NCBI RefSeq assembly: GCF_003589925.1
Contig: NZ_CP032382.1
Span: 7,006,001 to 7,070,000, forward strand
Source of the DNA: Chryseolinea soli
GTDB taxonomy: Bacteria > Bacteroidota > Bacteroidia > Cytophagales > Cyclobacteriaceae
Direction: 5' to 3'
DNA: 64,000 bases
Shown here: piece by piece, positions 7,422 through 17,047 of the stretch
How the letters are laid out: each line of letters starts with the position of its first letter
Position numbering within the stretch: position 1 is the stretch's first letter
Notes under the pieces: generated by a model
The model's database searches: none
What the model saw: the letters and a program-made list of their open reading frames with translations, nothing else
Told to the model about the DNA's origin: nothing
Translations under genes and position numbers: made by a program

Positions 7422-10377
7422 ATTTCAGTGTTTTAGTGAGTTTAAAATTGAGAATGATCTTTGTTCCTTCGTTCCTCGCACTTTGTATACGTAAAACCGC
7501 ATTGATCCTGCTGGCCCGATCGCGAATATTTTGCAATCCGTTGGATTTTTCAATGTCCTCGGTGGCAAATCCGACACCGTCGTCCTCAAAACAGATCTCG
7601 AAGCCGGTGCTTTCGTCGCGCTTCAGCGAAAGGGCTACGTTGCGCGCCCCCGAATATTTAAAGGAATTGGTCATCGCCTCCTTGAAGATGAGGTTGGCTT
7701 CGCGGCTAAAGCCATAGGGCAGCTTTATTTTTTCGCGTACTTCGTTATACGCCCTGAAGTTGATCTCCTTTTCCTCAAACAGTTTCTCGCCAAAGTCGCG
7801 GATGTGGATGAAGAGCTTCGACAGTTCGTCGTTCACGGGGTCGATCGACCAAATGAAATCGCGTGTGCCGTTATACAGGTATTTGGCTGAATCCTCCACT
7901 TTCGTGTAGAGGTCGTGCCCATTGGCGTAGCCGTTGCCGTTTCCATTGCTGGTGCTGTTGAGCTTGAGCAGGCTCACGTAGTTGATGATGCGCGTCAGTT
8001 GGTTACCCATCTCGTCGTGAAAGTCGCGGGCGATCTCCTTGCGCAGCGTATCTTGTTCTTTCTGGCGGATGCGCTCCAGCATCATCACCCGGTTGACCCG
8101 TTGTTTCACACGCAGGTAAAGGATCAGCGTCACCAGCCCACCCACCAGGATGAACATGCCCAACAGGAAGCTGGCCGTCCGGTAAAACGGTGTGCGTATG
8201 GTGAAGGCGTAGGCGATGCGCGTGTCGGCCCAACTGCCTTCGTTGTTGGTGCTCATCACGCGGAACGTATAGTCTCCCGGGGGCAGGTTGCTGTAGGTCA
8301 CCATGTCCTGGGCCGAGGGTTGCGACCAGGTCTTGTCGAAGTTCTCCAGGATGTATTTGAATTTTACCGACTTGGAGTAATGCTTGTCCACCCGGTTGAA
8401 CGTAAAGGTGAGGTGGTTCTTGTCGGGTGGCATCGACGGGGTGTAAGGGATCTTGAAAAATCCGAAAGTGCTATCGCTGTACTGCCGCGGCGAATACTCG
8501 CCATAGAGGATCTCCACGTTGGTGAGGTGCACGTCGAAGGAACGGGGTCTGTCGCTGCTGTGGTCGTTAAATTCGTAGAGACCGTCCACGAGACCGAAGT
8601 ACTTTTCCTTTGGGCTGATGTAGAAAGCATTTTGATTGGTCTCCACGCCCGTCAGGCCGTTGTCGAAGTCGAAGTGCAGGTTCTCCACGAGATCGAAATG
8701 CTTGTCGAGCTTGATGCGGTTGATCCCTTTCTCGGTGCCGATCCAGGTATAGCCTTTTTCATCGGGTGCAGCAAAATAGATAAAGTCAGAGGCGAGGCCG
8801 TCGCGCGTGGTGATGAGCTTGCGCAAATCGCCAAAGGGTTTGATCACCATCAGTCCGGATCCCCCGGTACCCAACAACAACAACGAGTCGCGGTAGCTGT
8901 TGATGCTCAGCACCGACGTGTTCACGATCTCGGGTAAGGGCAGCTTGCCGATCGTTCCGTGCTGGAGTGTGTTCATCCCGATCTCCGTGCCGATGAAGAG
9001 GGTTTCGGTTTTGGGGTCGTACAGGATCGTCCAGATGCCGTTGGTATAGAGACCATCCTTGGTGGAGTAGTTGGTAAAGGTCTTGCCGTCGAAATAGCTG
9101 AGGCCGTTGCCGGTGCCCACAAACACGCCGCGGCCATCAAATGCGAGCGACGTCACGGCCCAACCGGGCAAACCGTCTTCGCGAGTGTACCATTGAAAGC
9201 AGTCGTGCTCTTTGTTGTATTTGCCCAGGCCCGATGCTGAGCCGACCCATATCGTACCATCGGGCGCTTGCTTCACCGTGGTGATGGTGTTGCGCGTGGG
9301 TTCTTTCGGGTCCACGTAGGACCGTATTTTGCCGTGATGGATCTTCCACAGGCCCTTGGCCATTGTGCCGATCCAACTGGCGCCATCGCGATCTTTGAGA
9401 ATCGTCATGACGCCGCGCAGATTGTCGGAGCTGCAGCGCTTGAAATCCTGCCGGTAGTATTTGTAGAGACCTCGGCCGTCGGACGCAAACCATGTGTTGC
9501 CTTCGGAGTCCACCAACGCCTGGTAGATGCTCACGTCCTTCAACACCGTGTCGCGTTTGATCTCCGCGCCGCGCGTGGTTTCCTTCAGCAGGTTGCTGCC
9601 GCTCACGGTCCAGAACACATCGCTCTTGTCATCGTAGAGCAGCACAAAGTTGGGCATGTCCCAGTTCAGCTTCTCTACTTTTTTATTTTTGATGTCAAGC
9701 TTGAACACGCCATTGGCGGAGCGAAACAGCACGTCGCGTTTGTAGTTGAAGAGGTTATAGATCTTGCCCACCTCCTCGCCTGCCGGGAACATGAACTTTT
9801 GATTGCCCGTTTGGATGATGAACTGGCCATCGCTGGTGAACGAACAGATCTCCCCTGTCGGTGCGCGGTGTGATCCCCACGCCTGGTAATCTTTGTAGAG
9901 CGGTTTCTCCCAATAGTAGGCCGAGTCGCGATAAATTTTGCTCGCCATGCCGCTGTTGCTGAGCATGAACACGGTGTCGCCCAACATGTAGATGCGGCGC
10001 ATCTGACGGTCGGTTAGCAATTGCTGAGGCGCCTGGAAGCGTTTAAACTCGAGACCATTGAAGCGGGTGACGCCGCGGGGGTGCAATATCCAGAGGTTGT
10101 CGTGACGATCGAAGCGGAGGCCTACCACCTGGTTGGCCAGCAGACCGTCGAGCGTGGTATATACTTTGAATTCGCGGCCGTCGTAGCGTGCCAGACCGCC
10201 TCCCGTGGTGCCCACCCAGAGGTAGCCGTTCTTGTCTTCCAAAATGCCCATCACTTGCGATTGGGGCAGGCCGTCGATGGCGGTATAGTTGCGGGTGGAA
10301 TAAAAAGTGTCGTCCTGGGCACGGAGCGCAATGACAGCGAGGCAGCAGAAAATTATGGTGATGCAGACCCTGGACAT
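7405..10377 (-). CDS. Beta-propeller sensor histidine kinase (reg_prop, Y_Y_Y, HPK7)
   Basis: Inner-membrane sensor kinase of about 990 residues. The start at 10377 (MSRVCITIIFCCLAVIALRAQ) gives a signal peptide; the frame is open back to 10515 but that extension is basic and not signal-like. The periplasmic part carries many two-component propeller repeats (DGLPQSQVMGILEDKNGYLW, DREGNTWFASDGRGLYKY-like units), then a Y_Y_Y domain near 665-730 (KYILENFDKTWSQP, NLPPGDYTFRV). One membrane helix at about 735-757 leads to a HisKA_3 H-box FHDEMGNQLTRI (His about 787) and an HATPase with EAMTNSFKYSG and DDGVGF. This is the usual Bacteroidota design that senses polymers or their fragments, but here the regulator is a separate LuxR-type protein rather than fused AraC. 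The ligand is unknown. Confidence 0.93.
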   Translation of the reverse strand: MSRVCITIIFCCLAVIALRAQDDTFYSTRNYTAIDGLPQSQVMGILEDKNGYLWVGTTGGGLARYDGREFKVYTTLDGLLANQVVGLRFDRHDNLWILHPRGVTRFNGLEFKRFQAPQQLLTDRQMRRIYMLGDTVFMLSNSGMASKIYRDSAYYWEKPLYKDYQAWGSHRAPTGEICSFTSDGQFIIQTGNQKFMFPAGEEVGKIYNLFNYKRDVLFRSANGVFKLDIKNKKVEKLNWDMPNFVLLYDDKSDVFWTVSGSNLLKETTRGAEIKRDTVLKDVSIYQALVDSEGNTWFASDGRGLYKYYRQDFKRCSSDNLRGVMTILKDRDGASWIGTMAKGLWKIHHGKIRSYVDPKEPTRNTITTVKQAPDGTIWVGSASGLGKYNKEHDCFQWYTREDGLPGWAVTSLAFDGRGVFVGTGNGLSYFDGKTFTNYSTKDGLYTNGIWTILYDPKTETLFIGTEIGMNTLQHGTIGKLPLPEIVNTSVLSINSYRDSLLLLGTGGSGLMVIKPFGDLRKLITTRDGLASDFIYFAAPDEKGYTWIGTEKGINRIKLDKHFDLVENLHFDFDNGLTGVETNQNAFYISPKEKYFGLVDGLYEFNDHSSDRPRSFDVHLTNVEILYGEYSPRQYSDSTFGFFKIPYTPSMPPDKNHLTFTFNRVDKHYSKSVKFKYILENFDKTWSQPSAQDMVTYSNLPPGDYTFRVMSTNNEGSWADTRIAYAFTIRTPFYRTASFLLGMFILVGGLVTLILYLRVKQRVNRVMMLERIRQKEQDTLRKEIARDFHDEMGNQLTRIINYVSLLKLNSTSNGNGNGYANGHDLYTKVEDSAKYLYNGTRDFIWSIDPVNDELSKLFIHIRDFGEKLFEEKEINFRAYNEVREKIKLPYGFSREANLIFKEAMTNSFKYSGARNVALSLKRDESTGFEICFEDDGVGFATEDIEKSNGLQNIRDRASRINAVLRIQSARNEGTKIILNFKLTKTLKYGLAF

Positions 10378-10536
10378 ACAGAACACTTTGCAAAGTACGG
10401 GCTTCTCCCCTTCCCCGTTATACCCCGTGTGGCGGGATAATTTTCCGGGGGCTTTCCGGTATTTTAATGACCGGAAGGTGCAACCTCGCCCATGGTTTTG
10501 CAGTCTTAGCATCATATTTCTCTAAAAAGCCGCTTT

Positions 10537-12942
10537 ATGTTCCGAAACTATCTTCTCATCAGTTTACGAAGTTTGCGAAAACATCGTTCTTATTCCATCA
10601 TAAATATTGCCGGCCTGGGGCTGGGATTGGCTGCCTGCTTGCTGCTGGTGACCTGGATCGTCCACGAATTGAGCTATGACAAATTCCACGACCAGGCCTC
10701 GCGCATCTACCGGTCGTCGCTGGAATACAGCTTTGGAGGCCAAACGGCCAAGACCGCAGTCTCGCCAACGGCCCTGCTGCCTACGCTGGAGAAAAACTTT
10801 GCCGAGGTGGAAACCGGCGTGCGGGTATATAATCCCTCGTCGTGGAATCCCTTCATCGTCCGTCGCGGCGAGACGCTTTTTCAGGAAGGAAAATTCTTTT
10901 ATGCCGACAGCACCTTCTTCAAGATCTTTTCCTTCCCGTTGATCTCGGGCAACGCCACCACCGCGCTCACCGAACCCAACTCCGTGGTGCTCACGCGGAC
11001 CACGGCGAAAAAATATTTTGGCGAAGAAGATCCCATGGGAAAAACGCTCCAGATAAATAACGACAAAGACTATCTCGTCACCGGCGTCATGAACGACGTG
11101 CCCAGCAACTCGCTGCTGCAATTCGATTTTGTCGGCTCGTTCTCGTCCTTGGCGGCATCGAAAGAACAGATCTGGTGGAGCGCCAACTATCAAACCTTCG
11201 TGCTGCTGGCGCCCGGCACCAACGTCCAATCGCTCACCAACAAAACTTCCGAGCTGGTGAAGAAGGCTCTCGCCAACGAACTCACCAACCCCGGCGACTA
11301 TGTGAAATATAATTTCTTCCCGCTCACTGACATTTATCTCCGTTCCGACATGAACGAAAATCAGCCCGTAGGCAGCATTCAGTATGTTTATATCTTCGGC
11401 GTCATTGCCTTTCTCGTGCTGAGCATCGCCTGCATCAACTACGTGAACCTCGCCACAGCGCGTGCCGCCGACCGCGCAAAGGAAGTGGGCATCCGCAAAG
11501 TGATCGGGGCCATGCGCAAGCAACTGTTCACGCAATTCATCGGCGAGTCTATCATCATCACGATGCTGGCCCTTACCGTAGCTTTCCTGCTTTCGCGGCT
11601 GGCCTTGCCGGCATTCGAAAGCATCACCGGAAAATCGTTCGCGGCCAATCTTTTGTATAGCACGCCGTTCGTGAGCGCTGCCGTGGCCGCGACCCTGGTC
11701 ATCGCTTTTGTGGCCGGAGCTTATCCCGCCTTGGCCATCACCTCGTTCAAGCCGGTGAGCGTGCTCAAAGGGAATTTCAAAACATCGGGCAAAGGCGTGT
11801 GGCTGCGCAAGAGCCTGGTGGTGTTCCAGTTTTGCATTTCCATCATGCTCATCGTAGGCACCATGGTTGTGATCCGTCAACTGGATTACCTGCAAGAGAA
11901 AAAGCTAGGCTATCAAAAAGAAAACACCGTCATCCTGCCGCTCGATCGCAAAACCGAAAAAGTATTCCCCGCCCTGAAGTCCGAGTTGCTTCGCAGCGGC
12001 GCCGTGGCGTCTGTAGCACGCGCCACCGAATCGCCCATTGCCATCAAGGGCGGCTACTCCATCAACCTGCAACAGGGCAGCACCAACGAACAGGGCATGA
12101 TCGTCACGGCCATGGCCATCGACGAAGAATTTATTCCGACCCTCGGCATCACCCTGGCCACCGGCCGCAACTTCACGGAGGCCGACATGCAAAAAACGAA
12201 AGCCGACACCACCGGCAACAGCTACACGTTCATTGTCAACGAATCCACGCTTCGCGAACTCTCGCTGGAGATCGATAAAGCTGTAGGCACCAAGGTGGGC
12301 TTGAACGGACGCAAAGGCGAGATCATCGGCGTAGCCAGGGATTTTCACTTTGCCCCCCTGCACCAAAAAATTTCACCCCTGGTGTTGTTCACCGAGGACA
12401 ACCAGTACAGCTACATCTTCGCCAAGCTAAAAGGCACCGACACCCCCGCGGCCCTCGCGCAAATGAAACAGGTCTGTCAAACCCTCACCCCGCACCGTCC
12501 GTTCGAATACACCTTCCTCGACCAGGACTATGCCGCGCTCTACCAAAACGAACAGCGCATGCGCACCCTCAGCACCACGTTCGCCGGCCTCACGGTTGTG
12601 ATCGCCTGCCTGGGATTGCTGGGACTGGTTTCATTCTCCGCTGCCCAGAAGACAAAAGAAATTGGTATTCGCAAAGTGCTGGGCGCCACAGCTTCCAGCA
12701 TTGTGTTGCTCATCACAAAAGATTTCACGCGGCTGGTGTTGCTGGCGATCGTAGTGGGTATTCCGCTAGCGTATTGGGTGATGAGCCAATGGCTGAACGA
12801 TTTTGCCTACAAGACTGACATCGGTATTTGGCCCATCATCACCTCGGCAGTGATGTGTCTGGTCATCGCCTATGGCACGGCGGCTTTTCAGGCAGTCAAG
12901 GCCGCGCTTATTAATCCGGCGGATACTTTGAGGAACGAATAG
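10537..12942 (+). CDS. FtsX-type ABC transporter permease, 801 residues
   Basis: Inner-membrane permease of the MacB/FtsX superfamily in the long, duplicated form common in Cytophagales. Order: N-terminal membrane helix (SIINIAGLGLGLAACLLLV), MacB-type periplasmic core, FtsX domain of three helices at about 285-400 (ACINYVNLATARAADRAKEVGIRKVIGA), a second helix and periplasmic core, and a second FtsX domain at about 680-795 (KTKEIGIRKVLGA). The RKVxGA coupling motif appears in both halves. No ATPase gene is adjacent, so it presumably pairs with an ATPase encoded elsewhere. It is divergent from the kinase gene at 10377. Family members are thought to drive export or mechanotransmission; the cargo is unknown. 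Confidence 0.92.
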   Translation: MFRNYLLISLRSLRKHRSYSIINIAGLGLGLAACLLLVTWIVHELSYDKFHDQASRIYRSSLEYSFGGQTAKTAVSPTALLPTLEKNFAEVETGVRVYNPSSWNPFIVRRGETLFQEGKFFYADSTFFKIFSFPLISGNATTALTEPNSVVLTRTTAKKYFGEEDPMGKTLQINNDKDYLVTGVMNDVPSNSLLQFDFVGSFSSLAASKEQIWWSANYQTFVLLAPGTNVQSLTNKTSELVKKALANELTNPGDYVKYNFFPLTDIYLRSDMNENQPVGSIQYVYIFGVIAFLVLSIACINYVNLATARAADRAKEVGIRKVIGAMRKQLFTQFIGESIIITMLALTVAFLLSRLALPAFESITGKSFAANLLYSTPFVSAAVAATLVIAFVAGAYPALAITSFKPVSVLKGNFKTSGKGVWLRKSLVVFQFCISIMLIVGTMVVIRQLDYLQEKKLGYQKENTVILPLDRKTEKVFPALKSELLRSGAVASVARATESPIAIKGGYSINLQQGSTNEQGMIVTAMAIDEEFIPTLGITLATGRNFTEADMQKTKADTTGNSYTFIVNESTLRELSLEIDKAVGTKVGLNGRKGEIIGVARDFHFAPLHQKISPLVLFTEDNQYSYIFAKLKGTDTPAALAQMKQVCQTLTPHRPFEYTFLDQDYAALYQNEQRMRTLSTTFAGLTVVIACLGLLGLVSFSAAQKTKEIGIRKVLGATASSIVLLITKDFTRLVLLAIVVGIPLAYWVMSQWLNDFAYKTDIGIWPIITSAVMCLVIAYGTAAFQAVKAALINPADTLRNE

Positions 12943-12955
12943 CCATGAAATTCAA

Positions 12956-13003
12956 ATTGGTGAAGAACACATAGGGCCACCCCTTTCAGTGTTCTTCACC
13001 AAT
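12956..13003 (+). terminator. 15-bp hairpin with T-run after the permease gene
   Basis: ATTGGTGAAGAACAC at 12956-12970 pairs perfectly with 12989-13003 across an 18-nt loop and is followed by ATTTTTT. Position 14 bp after the stop codon fits an intrinsic terminator. The arms share GGTGAAGAACAC with the dispersed palindromes nearby, so the terminator may have been built from a repeat copy. Confidence 0.75.
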
Positions 13004-13022
13004 ATTTTTTATCCCACCACCC

Positions 13023-13247
13023 ATTTGTTGGCGTTCCGCCAACAAATTCCTTAATCGATCACCAGTCCCTCCAAATGCAAGCCGGGTTTATTGTGAACCC
13101 CAGCGATCTCTTGTTGGTGGGACACCAACAAGAGGGTGTTCCCCATCTATTGTTGTGAGAAGCAACATTTTTTAACCCCACACTTTTTGCTGGCGTCCGC
13201 CAACAAATTTTCTGCCGCCGTTGTTGGTGTTCTTCACCAACAACGGC
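13023..13247. repeat. Cluster of TTGTTGG-arm palindromes filling the gap before the sigma gene
   Basis: Four short-loop hairpins with related arms: 13023-13033/13037-13047 (ATTTGTTGGCG, loop TTC), 13108-13119/13123-13134 (CTCTTGTTGGTG, loop GGA), 13187-13195/13198-13206 (TTGCTGGCG, one mismatch) and 13217-13229/13235-13247 (GCCGTTGTTGGTG, loop TTCTT). A weaker one lies at 13151-13167. Together with the terminator at 12956-13003 they occupy most of the 12943-13376 intergenic region. Identical TTGTTGGTG/CACCAACAA hairpins occur at 31807-31831 and 33691-33715. Confidence 0.8.
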
Positions 13248-13376
13248 ATGGGAAACCCCAATGACCACCAAGCATTTACAACCGAAACAAAACAATTAGC
13301 ACTTCCCCCCGACAATTCCTGCCCCTTTCCTTGTGACTTTCCTGAAAGCTTTGCATTATTAACACAATTGTAACGC

Positions 13377-13943
13377 ATGACAGACGCGGAGATACGGCAA
13401 GAATATGCGATCCTGGAGAAGGCCAAGAAAAATCCGAAAGCCTTCGGCGAACTCTATGAGAAATATTTCGACCGCATCTTTCATTTCATCTACCGGCAGA
13501 TGGACGACGAAGACGTTACGGCCGACCTGACTTCGCAAACCTTCCTCAGTGTATTGAAACACCTGGACCGCTACCAGTTCCGGGGTGTGCCCTTCTCGGC
13601 CTGGCTCTACAAGATCGCCAGCAACGAAGTAAACAAATACTACCGCAAGCGTAAACACGACAAGGTCTTCAGCATCGAAGAAGTGCGGGTGCGCGAGCTC
13701 ATTGAGCAAGTGAATGAGGATTGGGATGAGGAGATCGTGATGCGGCTGCTGGAATACCTGGGTAACCTGCCCACCGAAATGCTGGAAGTGTTGCAGTTGC
13801 GTTTTTTCGAGGACAAAGATTTCAAAGAGATCGCCTTCATCCTCGACATCACCGAGAGCGGCGCTAAAATGAGGACCTACCGCGCGTTGGATAGATTACG
13901 TCAGAATTTTAACTTACGGATCAAGTACGATGGGAAGGAATGA
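13377..13943 (+). CDS. ECF-type RNA polymerase sigma factor
   Basis: Extracytoplasmic-function sigma factor of 188 residues. Region 2 is at about 20-85 (FGELYEKYFDRIFHFIYRQM, then TADLTSQTFLSVLKHLDRY and FSAWLYKIASNEVNKYYRKR) and region 4 at about 120-180 (LPTEMLEVLQLRFFEDKDFKEIAFILDITESGAKMRTYRALDRL, read here in parts). The downstream small membrane protein begins inside the last codons of this gene (overlap of 14 bp), so the pair is co-translated. No FecR-like anti-sigma gene is present. The region between the two sigma domains is rather long and charged. Which promoters it serves cannot be deduced. Confidence 0.9.
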   Translation: MTDAEIRQEYAILEKAKKNPKAFGELYEKYFDRIFHFIYRQMDDEDVTADLTSQTFLSVLKHLDRYQFRGVPFSAWLYKIASNEVNKYYRKRKHDKVFSIEEVRVRELIEQVNEDWDEEIVMRLLEYLGNLPTEMLEVLQLRFFEDKDFKEIAFILDITESGAKMRTYRALDRLRQNFNLRIKYDGKE

Positions 13944-14202
13944 GATAAGACTTCGGCGACAAAAACCAAGTTCCGGAAACCTAGCACGTTACCGGAACTA
14001 TGCGAAGCTTATGGCACGCCACGAACGCAACCAGCGCTGGCAGCGGACGCTCCGGGCGCTCATCTACGTTGTGGTTGTGGTGGTGTTGATCATTATGATG
14101 ATCTTATTCTTCCTGGTGAAGAACCTGGAGAATATGCAGAAGAATAAAACAAAAGAACCAAAGAATGCTGTCCAGGTGAAGATGCCGGAGAAGGACGTCT
14201 GA
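13930..14202 (+). CDS. Small single-pass membrane protein coupled to the sigma factor
   Basis: A 90-residue protein with a strongly basic N-terminal half (MGRNEIRLRRQKPSSG, RHERNQRWQRTLRA), one membrane helix at about 44-65 (LIYVVVVVVLIIMMILFFLV) and a short charged tail. The positive-inside rule places the N-terminus in the cytoplasm and the tail in the periplasm. It overlaps the end of the ECF sigma gene in another frame, which argues for joint function. It lacks any recognised anti-sigma fold (no zinc motif HxxxCxxC, no FecR domain), yet its position is where an anti-sigma factor would be. A membrane tether for the sigma factor is a reasonable guess, not shown. Confidence 0.75.
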   Translation: MGRNEIRLRRQKPSSGNLARYRNYAKLMARHERNQRWQRTLRALIYVVVVVVLIIMMILFFLVKNLENMQKNKTKEPKNAVQVKMPEKDV

Positions 14203-14331
14203 TCACAAAGATGGTGTGTGAGATGACGGGGAAGCGATGCTGAAGCTGCCGTGCGGAGTTCGAGGAAGTGTGAATGTCCGTGCCAACGATCGATTTGAAT
14301 TTTCCTGTGGCACGTTTGTCTATTCATCCCT

Positions 14332-14359
14332 ATAACCCCAGACTAAAGCCTGGGGTTAT
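14332..14359. repeat. Palindrome of the AACCCC(A/G)G...C(T/C)GGGGTT type
   Basis: ATAACCCCAG at 14332-14341 pairs with 14350-14359, loop ACTAAAGC. It lies in the convergent gap between the small membrane protein and uxaC and could act as a bidirectional transcript end. A related palindrome, ATAACCCCGGGT-type with loop GAA, is at 25513-25535; both are followed by a similar ATTCATTTGGG or AACGAATAGG tail. Confidence 0.6.
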
Positions 14360-14408
14360 TCATTTGGGTCGGGTGAATATCCTGCGGATGGAGGATCTAT
14401 CAACAAGA

Positions 14409-15821
14409 TCAGAAACCAAAATATGTCTTCGCGTTGGTATAGCTGATATCCTTCACCATCCGTCCCACAAGCTGATAGTCATCCGGAAGCTCGCCTTTCT
14501 CTATGTCGTTGCCCACGAGATTGCACAAAATGCGGCGGAAGTATTCGTGGCGGGGGAACGACAGGAAACTTCGTGAATCCGTCACCATTCCCACAAAGCG
14601 CGACAGCAGCCCCATATTCGACAGGGTGTTCATCTGGCGCTCCATGCCATCCTTCTGGTCGAGGAACCACCAGCCCGAGCCGTATTGCATTTTGCCGGCC
14701 ACGGTTCCATCGTTGAAGTTGCCTACCATCGTGGCAAAGAGTTCGTTGTCGGCGGGGTTGAGGTTGTAGACAATGGTCTTGGCCAGTTGATTGGTGTTGT
14801 CGAGGGCATCGAAGAAACGGCTCATCATATGACCTTGTGGATATTCGCCCATGGAATCAAAACCCGTGTCGGGTCCCAGTTCGCGCAACAGTCGCGTGTT
14901 GTTGTTGCGCATAGCACCCAGGTGGAATTGCTGCACCCAACCTTTTTTATGGTAGAGACGGCCAAGGTTTAACAACACGGCGCTCTTGAACTGGATGCGT
15001 TCAAGGGCATCCAACGTTTTCCCGTCCTGCAATTTCTTGAACAGCGCTGGCGCTTCGCTCTCGGCTCGCTCGTCAAAGAAGAGCTGGTCGAGCCCGTGAT
15101 CGGAGACACGGCATCCGTGCTGGTGAAAAAAGTCCAGGCGGTTTTTCAAGGCCTGTAGCAATTCATCAAAAGATCGTATGGCTGTTCCTGCCGCTGCGCC
15201 CAGTTGTTCGATATAACCGAGATACGTTGAAACATTTTCCACGGCAAACGACTTGTCGGGCCGGAAGGTAGGGAACATGCGGAAACTGCAATGTTGCGCG
15301 GCAAAGTTCCGGTGATATTCCAGGGAGTCGATGGGGTCGTCGGTGGTGCACAACACCTCCACGTTCATCTTGGCCAGCAGCCCCTGCACAAAGAAATCTT
15401 CTTGTTGCAATTGGGCATTACACGTTTCATAAATTTCCAGTGCCGAGGAAGCATCCAGCAACGTCGTGATGCCAAAGTAGTTCTTCAACTCCAGGTGCGT
15501 CCAGTGAAAGAGCGGGTTGCGCAGTGTATACGGAACCGTTTCGGCCCACTTCATAAATTTCTCCTGCGGCGTAGCGTTGCCGGTGCAGTAGCGTTCGGCG
15601 ACGCCGTTGGCGCGCATGCCGCGCCATTTATAATGATCGCCTTCCAGCCAGAGCTCCGTCAGGTTGTCGAAGCGCCGGTTTTCGGCAATGTCTTTTGGCG
15701 AAAGGTGATTGTGATAGTCGATGATGGGCTGGGTGGCCGCATACTGTTCGTAGAGGTGTCGTGCGGCGTCGGTTCCCAACAGGAAATCATCTCCCAAAAA
15801 AGTCTTCGAGGTCTTTATCAT
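14409..15821 (-). CDS. uxaC: Glucuronate (uronate) isomerase
   Basis: Cytoplasmic isomerase converting D-glucuronate to D-fructuronate (and galacturonate to tagaturonate), first step of hexuronate catabolism. The 470 residues match the family length exactly. Diagnostic segments are [17 protein letters not shown] near the N-terminus (metal-binding His pair), [49 protein letters not shown] and the C-terminal [20 protein letters not shown]. Its start codon overlaps the stop of uxuA by 4 bp (ATGA), so the two are translationally coupled. It is the last gene of the operon. Confidence 0.97.
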   Translation of the reverse strand: MIKTSKTFLGDDFLLGTDAARHLYEQYAATQPIIDYHNHLSPKDIAENRRFDNLTELWLEGDHYKWRGMRANGVAERYCTGNATPQEKFMKWAETVPYTLRNPLFHWTHLELKNYFGITTLLDASSALEIYETCNAQLQQEDFFVQGLLAKMNVEVLCTTDDPIDSLEYHRNFAAQHCSFRMFPTFRPDKSFAVENVSTYLGYIEQLGAAAGTAIRSFDELLQALKNRLDFFHQHGCRVSDHGLDQLFFDERAESEAPALFKKLQDGKTLDALERIQFKSAVLLNLGRLYHKKGWVQQFHLGAMRNNNTRLLRELGPDTGFDSMGEYPQGHMMSRFFDALDNTNQLAKTIVYNLNPADNELFATMVGNFNDGTVAGKMQYGSGWWFLDQKDGMERQMNTLSNMGLLSRFVGMVTDSRSFLSFPRHEYFRRILCNLVGNDIEKGELPDDYQLVGRMVKDISYTNAKTYFGF

Positions 15822-17014
15822 GGTCTTTCGTTCAGCATGCGTTGAATTCCTGCCTCCAGTCCCCGCAGTTCGGCCAGGCCGCGCAGGCGTCCGATGGCCG
15901 AATAGCCCGGGTTGGTTTTTTTCTTCAGATCGTCCAGCATTTGGTGGCCGTGATCGGGACGGAATGGGATGGGCGTTTCACGTTGGCTCTGCACCTTTAC
16001 CAGCGCTTTCATCACGGCATACATGTCCGTGTCGCCTTCCAGGTGATTGGCCTCATAAAAATTGCCTTCGGCGTCGCGGGTGGTGTTGCGCAGGTGCACG
16101 AAGTTGATCCGGTCGCCCAACCGTTGCACCATACCCGGCAGATCATTGTCCGGCCTAACCCCAAAGGAGCCGGTGCAAAAACAAAGACCGTTGCTGGGCG
16201 ATGGGTAGGCCTCCAACAACTGGCGTGCATCTTTCTCGGTGCTCACCACACGTGGCAATCCGAAAATCGGAAACGGCGGATCATCGGGATGGATGGCCAG
16301 TTTCACACCCTGTTGCTCGGCGACGGGTGCGACCGCGGAAATGAATTCATATAAATGTTTGCGCAGCACCGCATCGTCGATGGCCGCATATTCATTGAGC
16401 GCTTCCTGAAATTCATCGAGCGTGTAGCCTTCTTCGGCACCGGGCAGGCCGGCCAGTATATTTTTTTGGAGCGCCACCAATTCGGTTTGCCAGGCGTTCT
16501 CCATATAGGTTTCCGCCTTTTTTATTTTATCTGCCGTATATCCCTCCTGGGCGCCCGCGCGCTTTAACACAAACATATCGAACGCCGCAAAAGCCGTGGC
16601 ATCAAAGCGCAGGGCCTTGGAACCGTCGGGCAATTCATAGCCCAGGTCGGTGCGCGTCCAGTCCAGCACGGGCATAAAATTGTAGCACACGGTGCGCACG
16701 TTGCAAGTGGCCAGGTTGCGGATGCTTTGCTTGTAGCACTCGATAAACCGCTGATAGCCGGCTTTCTGTTTCTTGATGTCCTCGTGCACGGGGATGCTCT
16801 CCACCACCGACCACACCAGTCCGGCGGCTTCGATCTCCAGCTTGCGCTTATGGATCTCCTCGATGGGCCACGCCTCGCCGTTAGGGATGTGGTGCAGGGC
16901 GGTCACGATGCCGGTGGCGCCCGCCTGCCGGATGTCGCTAAGGCTCACGGGGTCGTTTGGTCCAAACCACCGCCAGGTCTGTTCGAGGGAGCGCGTATAG
17001 GTTCCTGCTTTCAA
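15818..17014 (-). CDS. uxuA: Mannonate dehydratase
   Basis: Cytoplasmic Fe/Mn-dependent dehydratase turning D-mannonate into 2-keto-3-deoxygluconate. At 398 residues it is the normal length. The N-terminus [40 protein letters not shown] (read in parts) is near-identical in pattern to the enterobacterial enzyme, and [37 protein letters not shown] and INFVHLRNT supply the metal-site His and Cys residues. It lies 33 bp downstream of the SDR gene and overlaps uxaC. No kdgK or kdgA for the next steps is found in this window, so those must be elsewhere. Confidence 0.97.
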   Translation of the reverse strand: MKAGTYTRSLEQTWRWFGPNDPVSLSDIRQAGATGIVTALHHIPNGEAWPIEEIHKRKLEIEAAGLVWSVVESIPVHEDIKKQKAGYQRFIECYKQSIRNLATCNVRTVCYNFMPVLDWTRTDLGYELPDGSKALRFDATAFAAFDMFVLKRAGAQEGYTADKIKKAETYMENAWQTELVALQKNILAGLPGAEEGYTLDEFQEALNEYAAIDDAVLRKHLYEFISAVAPVAEQQGVKLAIHPDDPPFPIFGLPRVVSTEKDARQLLEAYPSPSNGLCFCTGSFGVRPDNDLPGMVQRLGDRINFVHLRNTTRDAEGNFYEANHLEGDTDMYAVMKALVKVQSQRETPIPFRPDHGHQMLDDLKKKTNPGYSAIGRLRGLAELRGLEAGIQRMLNERP

Positions 17015-17047
17015 AGGATTACTACATTTAGGAACGTGAGAAAATTT

